Below, piece by piece: positions 1 to 7,806 of a stretch of 11,426 bases of DNA. This DNA is from Clostridia bacterium (GTDB lineage Bacteria; Bacillota_A; Clostridia; Christensenellales; UBA1242): contig JAFTCZ010000046.1 of the NCBI GenBank assembly GCA_017454425.1, positions 1 to 11,426 on the forward strand. Reading direction: 5' to 3'. The notes beneath the pieces were generated by a model that saw nothing but the letters and a program-made list of their open reading frames with translations, made no database searches and was not told where the DNA came from. The position numbers and the translations under genes were made by a program. Numbering within the stretch: the stretch's first letter is position 1; the number at the start of each line of letters is the position of its first letter.

Positions 1-3000
1 GATGACATTTACGATTCTTGGTGTCAACGGCAGCAACTATACCGGCACTCGTGTTTGTAGGTTCCAGGTTATGCCATTGCCATGGAACACAACAAACATT
101 CAAATTGTTATTGCCGACAAATATTATACAGGTTTGCCAATCACTTTGACAGCAGCAGATATCACGGCAACAGATGTTGCAAACAATTTGCCTCTTACAC
201 TTGATGACGACTTTGAAATTTATGACTTCAACGGCACCTTTGACAACATTCAATACAGTCATGGTTATTATGATAATGTTGAGGTGGGCAGGGCATCAGT
301 ATTGTTCCACCCAAAAGATGCAAACTATAATCAAAGCGATTTGTGCATGATTCAATTTAGCATATTGCCACGAAATATCACCGATTATGTTAGTGGCACG
401 CTTGAGTTTGAGTGGGAGTTTGACAGCACATCATATGATTATGACCGCGAAGAGCACAAACCAATTTTGACAACAGCAATATATTCTTACAATAACGGCA
501 TAACAACTTACACTCACAACATGACAAGTACCGATTATTATTTAACATATGTCGACACCAATGGCGACGAGGTAACACCAGTTGATGCTGATGATTATTA
601 TGTTGTTATTAATGGTACGGGCAACTTTACGGGCACAAAACCGACAGCATATCGCATAAACAAAAAATCATTAAGTGCACTATCACTATCCTTTGCAAAT
701 TCGGGTGCGGTTTATCTTGAAAACACCTCACAAAAACCTCAAAGCGTGCTGTATTATGCAACAGGGGCAACGACAGGTTTTGCGTTGGTCGAGGGTACTG
801 ATTTTGTTGCAAGTTATGAATATGCAAACTTTATTAACAACACCTATGCAACAATAACTGATGTGGCAGCAAACTTTATTAATGCCGGCAGTTATCGTGT
901 AACACTTACGGCTGTTAATGGTTCTAATTATATGGACTATAAGGACGCAATATTTACATTAAGTCGTGACACCTTGTCAGCAGTAAGATTAAGTAGATAT
1001 AGTGTTGTTTACAATCGTTTGGGCCAAGCCCCAGATATTACAATTGAGGCGCAAAATAACGCAGTAGTAACAAGCATAACCCCAACTTATGCTTACAAAT
1101 ATAACAACGAATTTATCACCACCGCATCACCAGATTTTGTAAATGCAGGTACAATTCGCATTAGGGCAAATGCAGCAAACGAAATCAATTATCAGGGTGA
1201 TGTTTATGCCGACTTTGTTATCGAGCCAAAACAAATAACTCGCAGCATGATAACAATAAGTGCAAACTTTACTTACAATCGCAACGCGCAAGAAGCAACA
1301 ATAGTTGTTGTTGATGAAGGTACAACTTTGCAAAGCCCTGCCGAATATAGCTTGACTTTTGCAAACAACATAAACGCAAGCACAAACAATTTAAGGGCAA
1401 GCGTAACTGTATTTGGTGAAGGCAACTATACCGCAGGTGTAAATGGCATTGTGCTTTATTATGACATTGCGCCATGCGATATAAACAACATTACTTTTGA
1501 TGCAAGCGCTATTTTAGATGTCGAATATACAGGCTTTACAATATCACTAACTCAGGCCTACCTACAAGGCGTGTTGATGCATGGCGATTATGCCCTTGTT
1601 GTTGGGCAAGATTTTGACATTGTTTATCCAATAGACAACCCAAGAATTAATGTAAACACTTACAACATAACAATAAGTGGTACAAACAATTATACCGGAA
1701 CAAAATCAACAACCTTTGATATTACTCCGCAAAACCTTGCAAACAACAATATCGAAGTAACAATAGTTGGCGAAAGTCAATATGTGTATTGTGGTGAAAA
1801 TATAGAACCAAGTGTCAAGGTTGTTAATACAGATTTGTCAGTAGATGATGATATTAATATCAACAACCAACAAAACTATACAGTAAGTTATGCCGATAAC
1901 AAAAATGTAACATGGAATGATTTGCAAACATTGCCAATAACAAACGCAAAAATTATTGTTTCGGGCAACAATAACTATACTGGTTCAAAAACAGTTTACT
2001 TCCTTATCACACCGTTATCTATTGATTCACCATTGGTTATCAAAGACCCAGCAACTTTGCCTGTTCAAAGATATCAAAACGGAGATCCTGTTACACCAAC
2101 ACCTGTATTAACTTTTAAAAATGAGACAATTGCAGTTAGTTATTCTTACACAAACAACACCAGCATCACCGAAAATGCAAGTGTGATAATTATGGCAAAT
2201 GCTGGCACAAACTTTACGGGCACAGTTACTATGACATTTATGATTGACAGCAGTCATATTTCGTGGGCAGTTATTACGGGTATTTATGATGTTAGTTATG
2301 ACGGGACCGAACACCGACTTGTGCCTACACTAACTTATGAAGGCAATGTGTTGCAAGAGGGCCGTGATTATGATTATACCATCGAATATCAATACGAGCG
2401 CAATTTAATCGATGTGGGTACGGTTACTATTGTGATAACAGGTGGTGCGTCATACAGAGGCACAACAACAACCTCATACAAAATTTTGCCAATAACATTT
2501 ACTCAGGACGACATAACAAATTCGAATGTTATTATTACCGGAGTTTCTTCAAAAACATTTAGTGGCGAAGAACAAACACAAGACGAACAATACATTACAT
2601 TTTATGTTGATGAATTTGACCTAGTTGTACCTAGTAGTTATTATCAAATAACATATTCAAACAACATAGATGCCGGCACGGCAACAATGACCTTCGAATT
2701 TTTGCCATACATTGAGATTATTGAAAATAATACATATGTCACTGTTCGCAACAACTTTGGCGGAACACTAGATTACAGCTTTACAATTGCAAAACGCACA
2801 CTTACTGCATCTTTGTTTGGCGATATTCAAAGTCAAACTTACAATCACCAAGCAATAACCCCAGATGTTGTGCTTGTGCTTGGCAATAATTCATACAATA
2901 CTACTACGGGCAAATTTAGTGTGGTTTATGGCAACAACATTAATGTAAGCCGTGACGAGTTTGGAAATGTTATTGCAGGCGCAACAATAGATGTGACTGC

Positions 3001-6000
3001 ACAAAATGACAGCAACTTTGATGGCAGTGTTCAATTAACCTTTACAATTAATCCAAAAGTTGCAATAGTTGATGACTTTAGTGTCACATTAGATAACAAC
3101 GAATTTATTTACAACGGAATAGAGCAGTGTCCACAAATAACCTTGCTTCGTGATATTGTATATGACGAGATTATGCAAAGTGGCATTGATTATGATGCAA
3201 ATATTGACTATCAAAACAACATTAACGCAAGCGTTTCAAGCAACGCAAAAGTGGTTGTACAGTTTATTAACAACTATCAGGGGCTTGTGTACTTTGACTT
3301 TACAATTCAAAAGGCAAGCATAAGTGGTAGTAGTGTTGCAATAAATCCATCAACACTTCAAAATTATGACTTTGATGGCACACAACACCGTCAAGAAATA
3401 ACTCTGATATTTACAAATGGTAATAATGACGAGGTGGTACTAGATGCTACCCAATACGATGTTTTGTACACAAGACAAGACGAAGTAACCGAAGCCAACA
3501 AGTTTATTTATGCCGGCACAATTTATGTTCGCATAAATGCAACCGAAAACGGTAATTTTGATGGCTTTATTGAGTTGTCATATCAAATTAATGCTGCTAA
3601 TATTAGCACAGCCATTTATCAACTAGAAAATGACCCAAGTGTATATATTTATAAGGGTTCTCAAATAACCCCAGATGTCACACTAAAATTATCTAGCAAT
3701 TATGAATTGACAAGTGATGATTATACGATAAGTTACGGCGAAAACACAAATGTTGTTTACAATGTCTCTGGCGCAATAATGAGTGGTGCAACAATTAATA
3801 TTGCTGCAAAACCAAACAGCAACTTTACCGGCAGCTTGTTAATTCGCTTTACAATTCAACCTCGCAATATTAGCGAGTATGCAACAATAGCAATTAGCGA
3901 AGACCAAACAATTTATAATGCCACTGCACAGTTGCCAACAACAATAACAATTAATGATGCAACTCTTGACAGAAATCTTGTCGAAAACACCGAATATACA
4001 CTTTCAAACACTGCAAACATTTTGCCAGGAATTGTTGTGATAACAGCAACAGGAAAAGGCAACTTTACGGGCATCTTAACAATTGATTATACAATACTTG
4101 CTCGCACATTTAGTCAAAACGAAAACCTCACCTTTGCATGGACTAGTGATGTCGAAAATATTGTTTACAACCGCGCAGAACAAAGGCCAAACTTCGAAAT
4201 AAGATTTACGGCGGACAATATTGATGACTTGCTAGAAAGCGGAATAAACAAAGATTATATCTTTAGTTATGAAAACAATATTAATGCTTCTACTGATACT
4301 ATTTTTGCGACAGTGCACATTTATGGTGTAAATGGTTATAGCGGAGAATATATTGCAACATTTGTTATTAAGCAATATGACATAACAAACTTGTTGCAAG
4401 ACAAAAGATTGTCAAACCGCAAGTATGATGGCGAAAGTCAAAAACCAGCAATACTCAGTCAATTAGCTTCGTTTATGGTTTATCGTGACCAAGTGCTAAA
4501 TGGCAGTGACGAAAGCAGCAATGACAGTGATTATTCTGTGGTAATAACACGAGTTTCGGGTGAGGTTGTGGCAAGCAACATTTATGTTGATGTTGGTCAA
4601 CTTCAAGTTGTTGTAAGCGGTCACCAAAACTTTACCGGTGACTTTGTGTTGTTTGTAAATATTGTTTCAAAAGAAATAGACAATTTGCTTATTTATATTG
4701 ATGATATTTTGTATTATGGTGATGTAAACCTTGTATACAAAGGCTATGCTTATACTTTGCGAATTGAGGCTAGATCGGGCACCGAAACAATCGAGCAAGA
4801 TGGATATATCTTAAAATATTATGACCAATCACACAACGAGTTAAATGTACAATCCCTTGACCTAGAAAATGTTAATGAAATAAACATTGAACTAGAAGGT
4901 ACAAACAACTATATGGGTTATTGTTCATCAACGATTAATATTGCACCAAAAAGTTTGCAAGATAACGATGTGGTTGTTCAAAACTTTAATGAACACATGA
5001 CTTATTATTATGGTGTCGAGCGTGAACAAAATGATGTTGTCATTTACTTTGATACCGATAACAACAGTCGCATAACACTTCGCAAGGGCATTGATTATGA
5101 TGTTGTTTATCACAACAATGCATATGTTGGTCGTGCTTCTATGTTAATTACCGGAAAAGGCAACTATGACCCTATTAATCGTTTGGCATATACATTTATG
5201 ATTGACAAGATGGTTGCAAATGTTCACCCAAGTATTGCCAACACAACATATTTCTCTGGTGACAATATGCCAATTTTGCGTGTTCAAGAAGGTGACACAA
5301 ATGGTGTACTTAAGTGGGAGAATGCAACAAAATTAATCTTGGGTCAAAACAATTATACATGGACATTTATTCCTACCGATACTTCAAACTATGCCGGAAC
5401 AAGCGGAACAATAAGCATAAACGCAATTGCAATTGTGCCCGAATCTTTGGTTGTTGATGGCGATTATAAGGTCGAATACTATGTTTATGAATTGTTTACA
5501 AGCAAAGGTTTGGTTGTTTACCTACTTTACAACAATGGCACAAAAGTATTGCTCGATAAATCACAATACACCCTCAATACAACCGAGGGTCAACAGTTGC
5601 ACATTGACACAGTTCCTATGATTAGGTATGATGATGGCAATGCAGTATTCGAGCGTGCTTTGGGTATTAATATTTCTCAAATACCAATTACTATTACTTA
5701 TCCTGATGCGCAAGGACTTGTTCAAACCGAAAACGCACAATATATAACTCCTGTTGTTACAAACAACATAAATTCTTACACCCCGGGGGTTATTACGCGT
5801 TATTTCAGCCACAATTTGCAAGCCTACACTGACGGAATAACACAGGGTGGTGATTATACAATTAGTGTGTTGCTTGTTAGTAACGACTTTGTTATCGAAA
5901 GTGGTGCAAGCATCGAGATTCATGTAAAAACAGGTATAATTAAGTCATCAAATGGCATCGTAACATTAATTGATGCACAAGGTTTTGACGATGGTGTTTA

Positions 6001-6451
6001 TTTGAGTTTCCGTGAATTCGAAAACGCAAATCAATTGTCAAAATTGTTAGATCTTAACACATTTAATGTCAAAAAATTCTATGAAATTCAACTTTGGAAA
6101 GGTACAAGTGAGTATATTACAAATCACAACCTAATAATACGAATTAACCTTGGAAGAGAAGTGTTAGAAGGCGTTGATTTAATTGCATATAATGTTCCTA
6201 TTAGTGCCGATAGTTATTCGGTAGTAAATTATAATATACTAGACAAAGACAACATAGAAGTTTATACCAATTTGCTTGGTGGGTTTGTGTTTGGTGAAAA
6301 GACCGAAGCGCCAAGTGATGCGTGGTGGATTATTGTGGCCGGAGTTTCGGGTGGTGTACTTGTGGCAGGAAGCGTGACAGCCGTTGTCATTCTTCGTCGC
6401 CGCAGAGTAAAGGCCATAACAAAAAGCCTTAACATCAAACTAGGCAAATAA
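1..6451 (+). CDS. Giant repeat-containing surface protein, 5'-truncated by window edge
   Basis: This is the C-terminal 2149+ residues of a very large cell-surface protein, probably an adhesin or a long stalk. That role is inferred from architecture. The ATG at base 2 is not the true start: it has no signal peptide or ribosome site and falls inside a repeat whose closing motif (NGSNYTG) comes only 8 residues later. In order (residues counted from base 2): about 20 repeats of roughly 90 residues to about 1737; a different repeat, 1738-1812, with WTFIPTDTSNYAG; a degenerate segment, 1813-1895; a membrane-proximal module, 1896-2103, shared with the next gene; a transmembrane helix, about 2108-2131, with glycine-rich spacing; and a tail starting RRRR and ending in LGK. 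There is no LPXTG motif, so anchoring is probably by the helix. The protein is rich in Asn, Thr, Tyr, Ile and Val and has few Cys. A strong terminator follows the TAA. Confidence 0.9.
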   Translation, partial: MTFTILGVNGSNYTGTRVCRFQVMPLPWNTTNIQIVIADKYYTGLPITLTAADITATDVANNLPLTLDDDFEIYDFNGTFDNIQYSHGYYDNVEVGRASVLFHPKDANYNQSDLCMIQFSILPRNITDYVSGTLEFEWEFDSTSYDYDREEHKPILTTAIYSYNNGITTYTHNMTSTDYYLTYVDTNGDEVTPVDADDYYVVINGTGNFTGTKPTAYRINKKSLSALSLSFANSGAVYLENTSQKPQSVLYYATGATTGFALVEGTDFVASYEYANFINNTYATITDVAANFINAGSYRVTLTAVNGSNYMDYKDAIFTLSRDTLSAVRLSRYSVVYNRLGQAPDITIEAQNNAVVTSITPTYAYKYNNEFITTASPDFVNAGTIRIRANAANEINYQGDVYADFVIEPKQITRSMITISANFTYNRNAQEATIVVVDEGTTLQSPAEYSLTFANNINASTNNLRASVTVFGEGNYTAGVNGIVLYYDIAPCDINNITFDASAILDVEYTGFTISLTQAYLQGVLMHGDYALVVGQDFDIVYPIDNPRINVNTYNITISGTNNYTGTKSTTFDITPQNLANNNIEVTIVGESQYVYCGENIEPSVKVVNTDLSVDDDININNQQNYTVSYADNKNVTWNDLQTLPITNAKIIVSGNNNYTGSKTVYFLITPLSIDSPLVIKDPATLPVQRYQNGDPVTPTPVLTFKNETIAVSYSYTNNTSITENASVIIMANAGTNFTGTVTMTFMIDSSHISWAVITGIYDVSYDGTEHRLVPTLTYEGNVLQEGRDYDYTIEYQYERNLIDVGTVTIVITGGASYRGTTTTSYKILPITFTQDDITNSNVIITGVSSKTFSGEEQTQDEQYITFYVDEFDLVVPSSYYQITYSNNIDAGTATMTFEFLPYIEIIENNTYVTVRNNFGGTLDYSFTIAKRTLTASLFGDIQSQTYNHQAITPDVVLVLGNNSYNTTTGKFSVVYGNNINVSRDEFGNVIAGATIDVTAQNDSNFDGSVQLTFTINPKVAIVDDFSVTLDNNEFIYNGIEQCPQITLLRDIVYDEIMQSGIDYDANIDYQNNINASVSSNAKVVVQFINNYQGLVYFDFTIQKASISGSSVAINPSTLQNYDFDGTQHRQEITLIFTNGNNDEVVLDATQYDVLYTRQDEVTEANKFIYAGTIYVRINATENGNFDGFIELSYQINAANISTAIYQLENDPSVYIYKGSQITPDVTLKLSSNYELTSDDYTISYGENTNVVYNVSGAIMSGATINIAAKPNSNFTGSLLIRFTIQPRNISEYATIAISEDQTIYNATAQLPTTITINDATLDRNLVENTEYTLSNTANILPGIVVITATGKGNFTGILTIDYTILARTFSQNENLTFAWTSDVENIVYNRAEQRPNFEIRFTADNIDDLLESGINKDYIFSYENNINASTDTIFATVHIYGVNGYSGEYIATFVIKQYDITNLLQDKRLSNRKYDGESQKPAILSQLASFMVYRDQVLNGSDESSNDSDYSVVITRVSGEVVASNIYVDVGQLQVVVSGHQNFTGDFVLFVNIVSKEIDNLLIYIDDILYYGDVNLVYKGYAYTLRIEARSGTETIEQDGYILKYYDQSHNELNVQSLDLENVNEINIELEGTNNYMGYCSSTINIAPKSLQDNDVVVQNFNEHMTYYYGVEREQNDVVIYFDTDNNSRITLRKGIDYDVVYHNNAYVGRASMLITGKGNYDPINRLAYTFMIDKMVANVHPSIANTTYFSGDNMPILRVQEGDTNGVLKWENATKLILGQNNYTWTFIPTDTSNYAGTSGTISINAIAIVPESLVVDGDYKVEYYVYELFTSKGLVVYLLYNNGTKVLLDKSQYTLNTTEGQQLHIDTVPMIRYDDGNAVFERALGINISQIPITITYPDAQGLVQTENAQYITPVVTNNINSYTPGVITRYFSHNLQAYTDGITQGGDYTISVLLVSNDFVIESGASIEIHVKTGIIKSSNGIVTLIDAQGFDDGVYLSFREFENANQLSKLLDLNTFNVKKFYEIQLWKGTSEYITNHNLIIRINLGREVLEGVDLIAYNVPISADSYSVVNYNILDKDNIEVYTNLLGGFVFGEKTEAPSDAWWIIVAGVSGGVLVAGSVTAVVILRRRRVKAITKSLNIKLGK
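2..5209 (+). repeat. Array of about 20 divergent ~90-residue YDG/MBG-like repeats (protein level)
   Basis: Each unit opens with a Y-[ND]-G-x-x-[QH]-x-P-like motif (for example SYDGTEH, DFDGTQH, IYNGIEQCP, VYNRAEQRP). A middle motif resembles DY-x-x-x-Y-x-N-N (for example YTVSYADN, YSLTFANN), and the unit closes with G-x-x-N-[YF]-[TD]-G followed by an F-x-I strand. The closing Asn (or its equivalent) falls at residues 12, 108, 208, 309, 396, 475, 563, 658, 737, 817, 918, 1005, 1091, 1185, 1274, 1354, 1444, 1543, 1636 and 1721, so the period is 79-101 with a mean near 90. Such repeats are known in bacterial surface proteins as Ig-like beta folds. The family name is given from motif resemblance, not a profile search. 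Units are well diverged in DNA, with only short exact matches. Confidence 0.85.
5213..5437 (+). repeat. Distinct single surface repeat with WTFIPTDTSNYAG motif
   Basis: Residues 1738-1812 of the giant protein do not follow the 90-residue pattern before them. The segment reads as a shorter domain with an opening YFSGDNMP, a GVLKW strand, then GQNNYTWTF and PTDTSNYAGTSGTI. This resembles a recognised type of bacterial surface repeat in which a W-T-F-x-P-x-D-x-x-N-Y motif closes the unit. There is one copy only, placed between the long array and the membrane-proximal part, so it may act as a cap or adaptor. That placement role is an inference. Confidence 0.6.
5687..6310 (+). other. Membrane-proximal module shared with the downstream small surface protein (copy 1)
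   Basis: Residues 1896-2103 of the giant protein align along their whole length with residues 141-347 of the 382-residue protein encoded next. Shared landmarks, giant first and small second, are: YTDG then GGDYTI against FTDG then PGDYVL; an N-[DG]-[FY] turn; ANGIV-type against ADGSI-type strands; AQGFDDG against AKGFAKG; LEGVDLIAYN against LEGAKLYTNN; and a final LGGFVFGE against LGTFIIAQ. The lengths are nearly equal (208 and 207). The sequence continues directly into the transmembrane helix. The function of the module is not known to me; it probably positions the repeat stalk above the membrane. Confidence 0.75.
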
Positions 6452-6456
6452 TACTT

Positions 6457-6499
6457 AAAAAATATCCAACAAAAGTGCGTTGTTGGATATTTTTATTTG
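6457..6499 (+). terminator. Intrinsic terminator after the giant surface protein gene
   Basis: A perfect 15-base-pair inverted repeat pairs 6458-6472 with 6480-6494 (core ATATCCAACA / TGTTGGATAT). The loop is 7 bases and a T-rich run follows. It starts 6 bases after the stop codon. The stem is A-rich on the left and T-rich on the right, so it could also stop transcription from the other side, though no opposing gene ends here. It separates the two surface genes into different transcripts, apart from any readthrough. Confidence 0.85.
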
Positions 6500-6542
6500 T
6501 TCATTTTTTGCACAAAATTTTGTATATATGTAGTAAATTTAT

Positions 6543-6570
6543 TTGTAAAATTCAAAATATTTGCTATAAT
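6543..6570 (+). promoter_or_regulatory. Sigma-A-type promoter with extended -10 for the small surface protein gene
   Basis: A perfect TATAAT lies at 6565-6570 and is preceded by TGC at 6562-6564, which makes an extended -10 (TGnTATAAT). A weaker -35 candidate, TTGTAA at 6543-6548, lies 16 bases upstream of the -10. Transcription would begin near 6577, giving a leader of about 42 bases. The position directly behind the upstream terminator supports an independent transcript for the small gene. Confidence 0.75.
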
Positions 6571-6605
6571 ATACTTATAGTAAACTCACTTGTTATTAAA
6601 GTATT

Positions 6606-6610
6606 AGGAG
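6606..6610 (+). promoter_or_regulatory. Ribosome binding site AGGAG fixing the start of the small surface protein
   Basis: AGGAG sits 8 bases before the ATG at 6619. This selects 6619 over the longer in-frame ATG at 6475, which lies inside the terminator hairpin of the previous gene and upstream of the promoter. Confidence 0.85.
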
Positions 6611-6618
6611 AAAATGAT

Positions 6619-7767
6619 ATGTTCAAAACAAAAACCAATAGTTTTTGGCGTATTGTCAGTGCAGTTGTTGTGTTGTTGGGGGCTGTTGTGCTTGGTTTTG
6701 CCTTAAGCCCGGTGGCAGCACAACGCACAAGCACAACTGACATATTGTCAAACCCAATGGCATTGGGTACATCAATCGAAGATGCAACAGTTACTTTTGT
6801 TGCTGGCAGCAATTTTACTGCTTATACTGGTGCTTCGGTTGCGCCAATAGTGCAAAGCATTAATGTTGGTGGCAGTGATGTAAATATTGATGACACCAAT
6901 TTTGTCATCACTTACAGTCGAAATGGCCAAGCAACAACCGACCTTACTAATCCCGGAAAGATTGACATTACAATTACAGGTCAAAATGCTTATGAAGGCA
7001 GCGTAGCAACATCTTTTACTATCGTTCGTGATGTAAAAATTGACTTTTCGTTTGACCGTCAAAATGCCAACGACGAGGTTGCTTATGAATACAATGGTGC
7101 ATTTATTACTGATACAGCCAACAACGGTATCTCTGGCGATTTTGGAATGATGATTACATACTACAACCGCACACTTGACCAATTTACTGATGGTTTTGTA
7201 AAACCAGGTGATTATGTTTTGACAATAAATCTTACAAACCCGGGTTATAGGGTGATAGGAAACAACAGCGTTAGCCTATATGTTCGTCCTGTTGTTTTGT
7301 CTAATGCTGATGGTTCAATAAAAGTTAAAAATGCAAAAGGTTTTGCAAAAGGTATTACGCTAGGAGAGGCAAGTTTAACAAACAACACATATACAATTAC
7401 TTCTCGTACTGATGTTACTTCTCAAGTAAGCGGCGCAAAAGTTATGATGAATATTGCTTTGCTGAAAGATGGTCAACCATACACCACAACTGATGATATT
7501 CAGGTTATTGCAAAAGTTGGTGATTTGCAATTAGAGGGCGCAAAACTTTATACAAACAACGGAAACACCACAAAGTTTGAAGAGATTGAGTATACAATAG
7601 ATGGCGATACAATTACAATTGAAAGCAACAAACTTGGCACATTTATTATTGCACAACCAACAAGTTTTGATGTTTTGCCAACTGTTTTGTTGTGCCTAAC
7701 AATTGTTGCGTTGTTTGCGGCAGGCATCATAAGCCTTGGCTTATTGTGCACAAGCAAAAACAAATAA
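6619..7767 (+). CDS. Small surface protein: signal peptide, one repeat, shared C-terminal module, TM anchor
   Basis: A 382-residue secreted, membrane-anchored protein of unknown function. Residues 1-34 form a signal peptide: basic KTKTNSFWR, a hydrophobic core at 12-29, and probable cleavage after PVAA with Gln next. Residues about 56-137 hold one repeat of the giant protein's type, with AYTGASVAP opening, an FVITYSRNG middle and GQNAYEGS closing. Residues 141-347 are the membrane-proximal module also found at the end of the giant protein. Residues about 352-375 form a transmembrane helix, followed by a very short tail (CTSKNK). There is no LPXTG motif and no lipobox. The start is set by AGGAG 8 bases upstream and by its own promoter. 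It is best read as a minimal paralogue of the giant neighbour, perhaps a co-expressed partner or a shorter surface variant. The partner role is an inference. Confidence 0.9.
   Translation: MFKTKTNSFWRIVSAVVVLLGAVVLGFALSPVAAQRTSTTDILSNPMALGTSIEDATVTFVAGSNFTAYTGASVAPIVQSINVGGSDVNIDDTNFVITYSRNGQATTDLTNPGKIDITITGQNAYEGSVATSFTIVRDVKIDFSFDRQNANDEVAYEYNGAFITDTANNGISGDFGMMITYYNRTLDQFTDGFVKPGDYVLTINLTNPGYRVIGNNSVSLYVRPVVLSNADGSIKVKNAKGFAKGITLGEASLTNNTYTITSRTDVTSQVSGAKVMMNIALLKDGQPYTTTDDIQVIAKVGDLQLEGAKLYTNNGNTTKFEEIEYTIDGDTITIESNKLGTFIIAQPTSFDVLPTVLLCLTIVALFAAGIISLGLLCTSKNK
7039..7659 (+). other. Membrane-proximal module shared with the giant surface protein (copy 2)
   Basis: Residues 141-347 of the small surface protein, collinear with residues 1896-2103 of the giant. 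Its best-conserved stretch lies around YYN, FTDG and PGDYVL at residues 181-201, where about 46 residues align without a gap and roughly a quarter are identical by eye. The divergence points to an old duplication, or to independent use of a common module, and not to a recent copy. Confidence 0.75.
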
Positions 7768-7779
7768 AAACAAAAAAAT

Positions 7780-7806
7780 AAAAACACGGAATTTCCGTGT
7801 TTTTTA
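7780..7806. terminator. Compact bidirectional terminator shared by convergent genes
   Basis: An inverted repeat pairs 7780-7790 with 7794-7804 (AACACGGA / TCCGTGTT core) around a 3-base loop. It has an A-rich run on its left and a T-rich run on its right, so it forms a hairpin plus U-tract in both directions. The small surface gene ends 12 bases to the left. The stop codon of the ABC gene on the opposite strand (7804-7806) touches the right end of the stem. Confidence 0.85.

Noticed and set aside
2..4. ATG at base 2 as the start of the giant protein
   Set aside because: It lies inside a repeat 8 residues before a closing motif, with no signal peptide and only one base of upstream sequence. 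The frame almost certainly continues upstream.
1..5440. CRISPR-like or DNA-level tandem repeat array
   Set aside because: The periodicity is at the protein level. DNA units differ widely and there is no fixed repeat/spacer structure.
5781..5788. CCCCGGGG palindrome in AT-rich coding DNA
   Set aside because: It is striking against the local composition but simply encodes Thr-Pro-Gly in frame, with no symmetrical flanks or nearby element.
5561..5923. Minus-strand open frame of 120 codons inside the giant gene
   Set aside because: It is fully contained in the strongly supported + strand repeat protein, has no recognisable motif, and shows the composition of an antisense shadow.
6475..6618. N-terminal extension of the small surface protein from the ATG at 6475
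   Set aside because: The extension would begin inside the terminator hairpin and upstream of the promoter. A good AGGAG precedes the ATG at 6619, where a normal signal peptide starts.
6772..7182. Minus-strand open frame of 136 codons inside the small surface gene
   Set aside because: It is antisense to a well-supported gene, with Cys/Ile/Asn-heavy composition and no domain or ribosome site.
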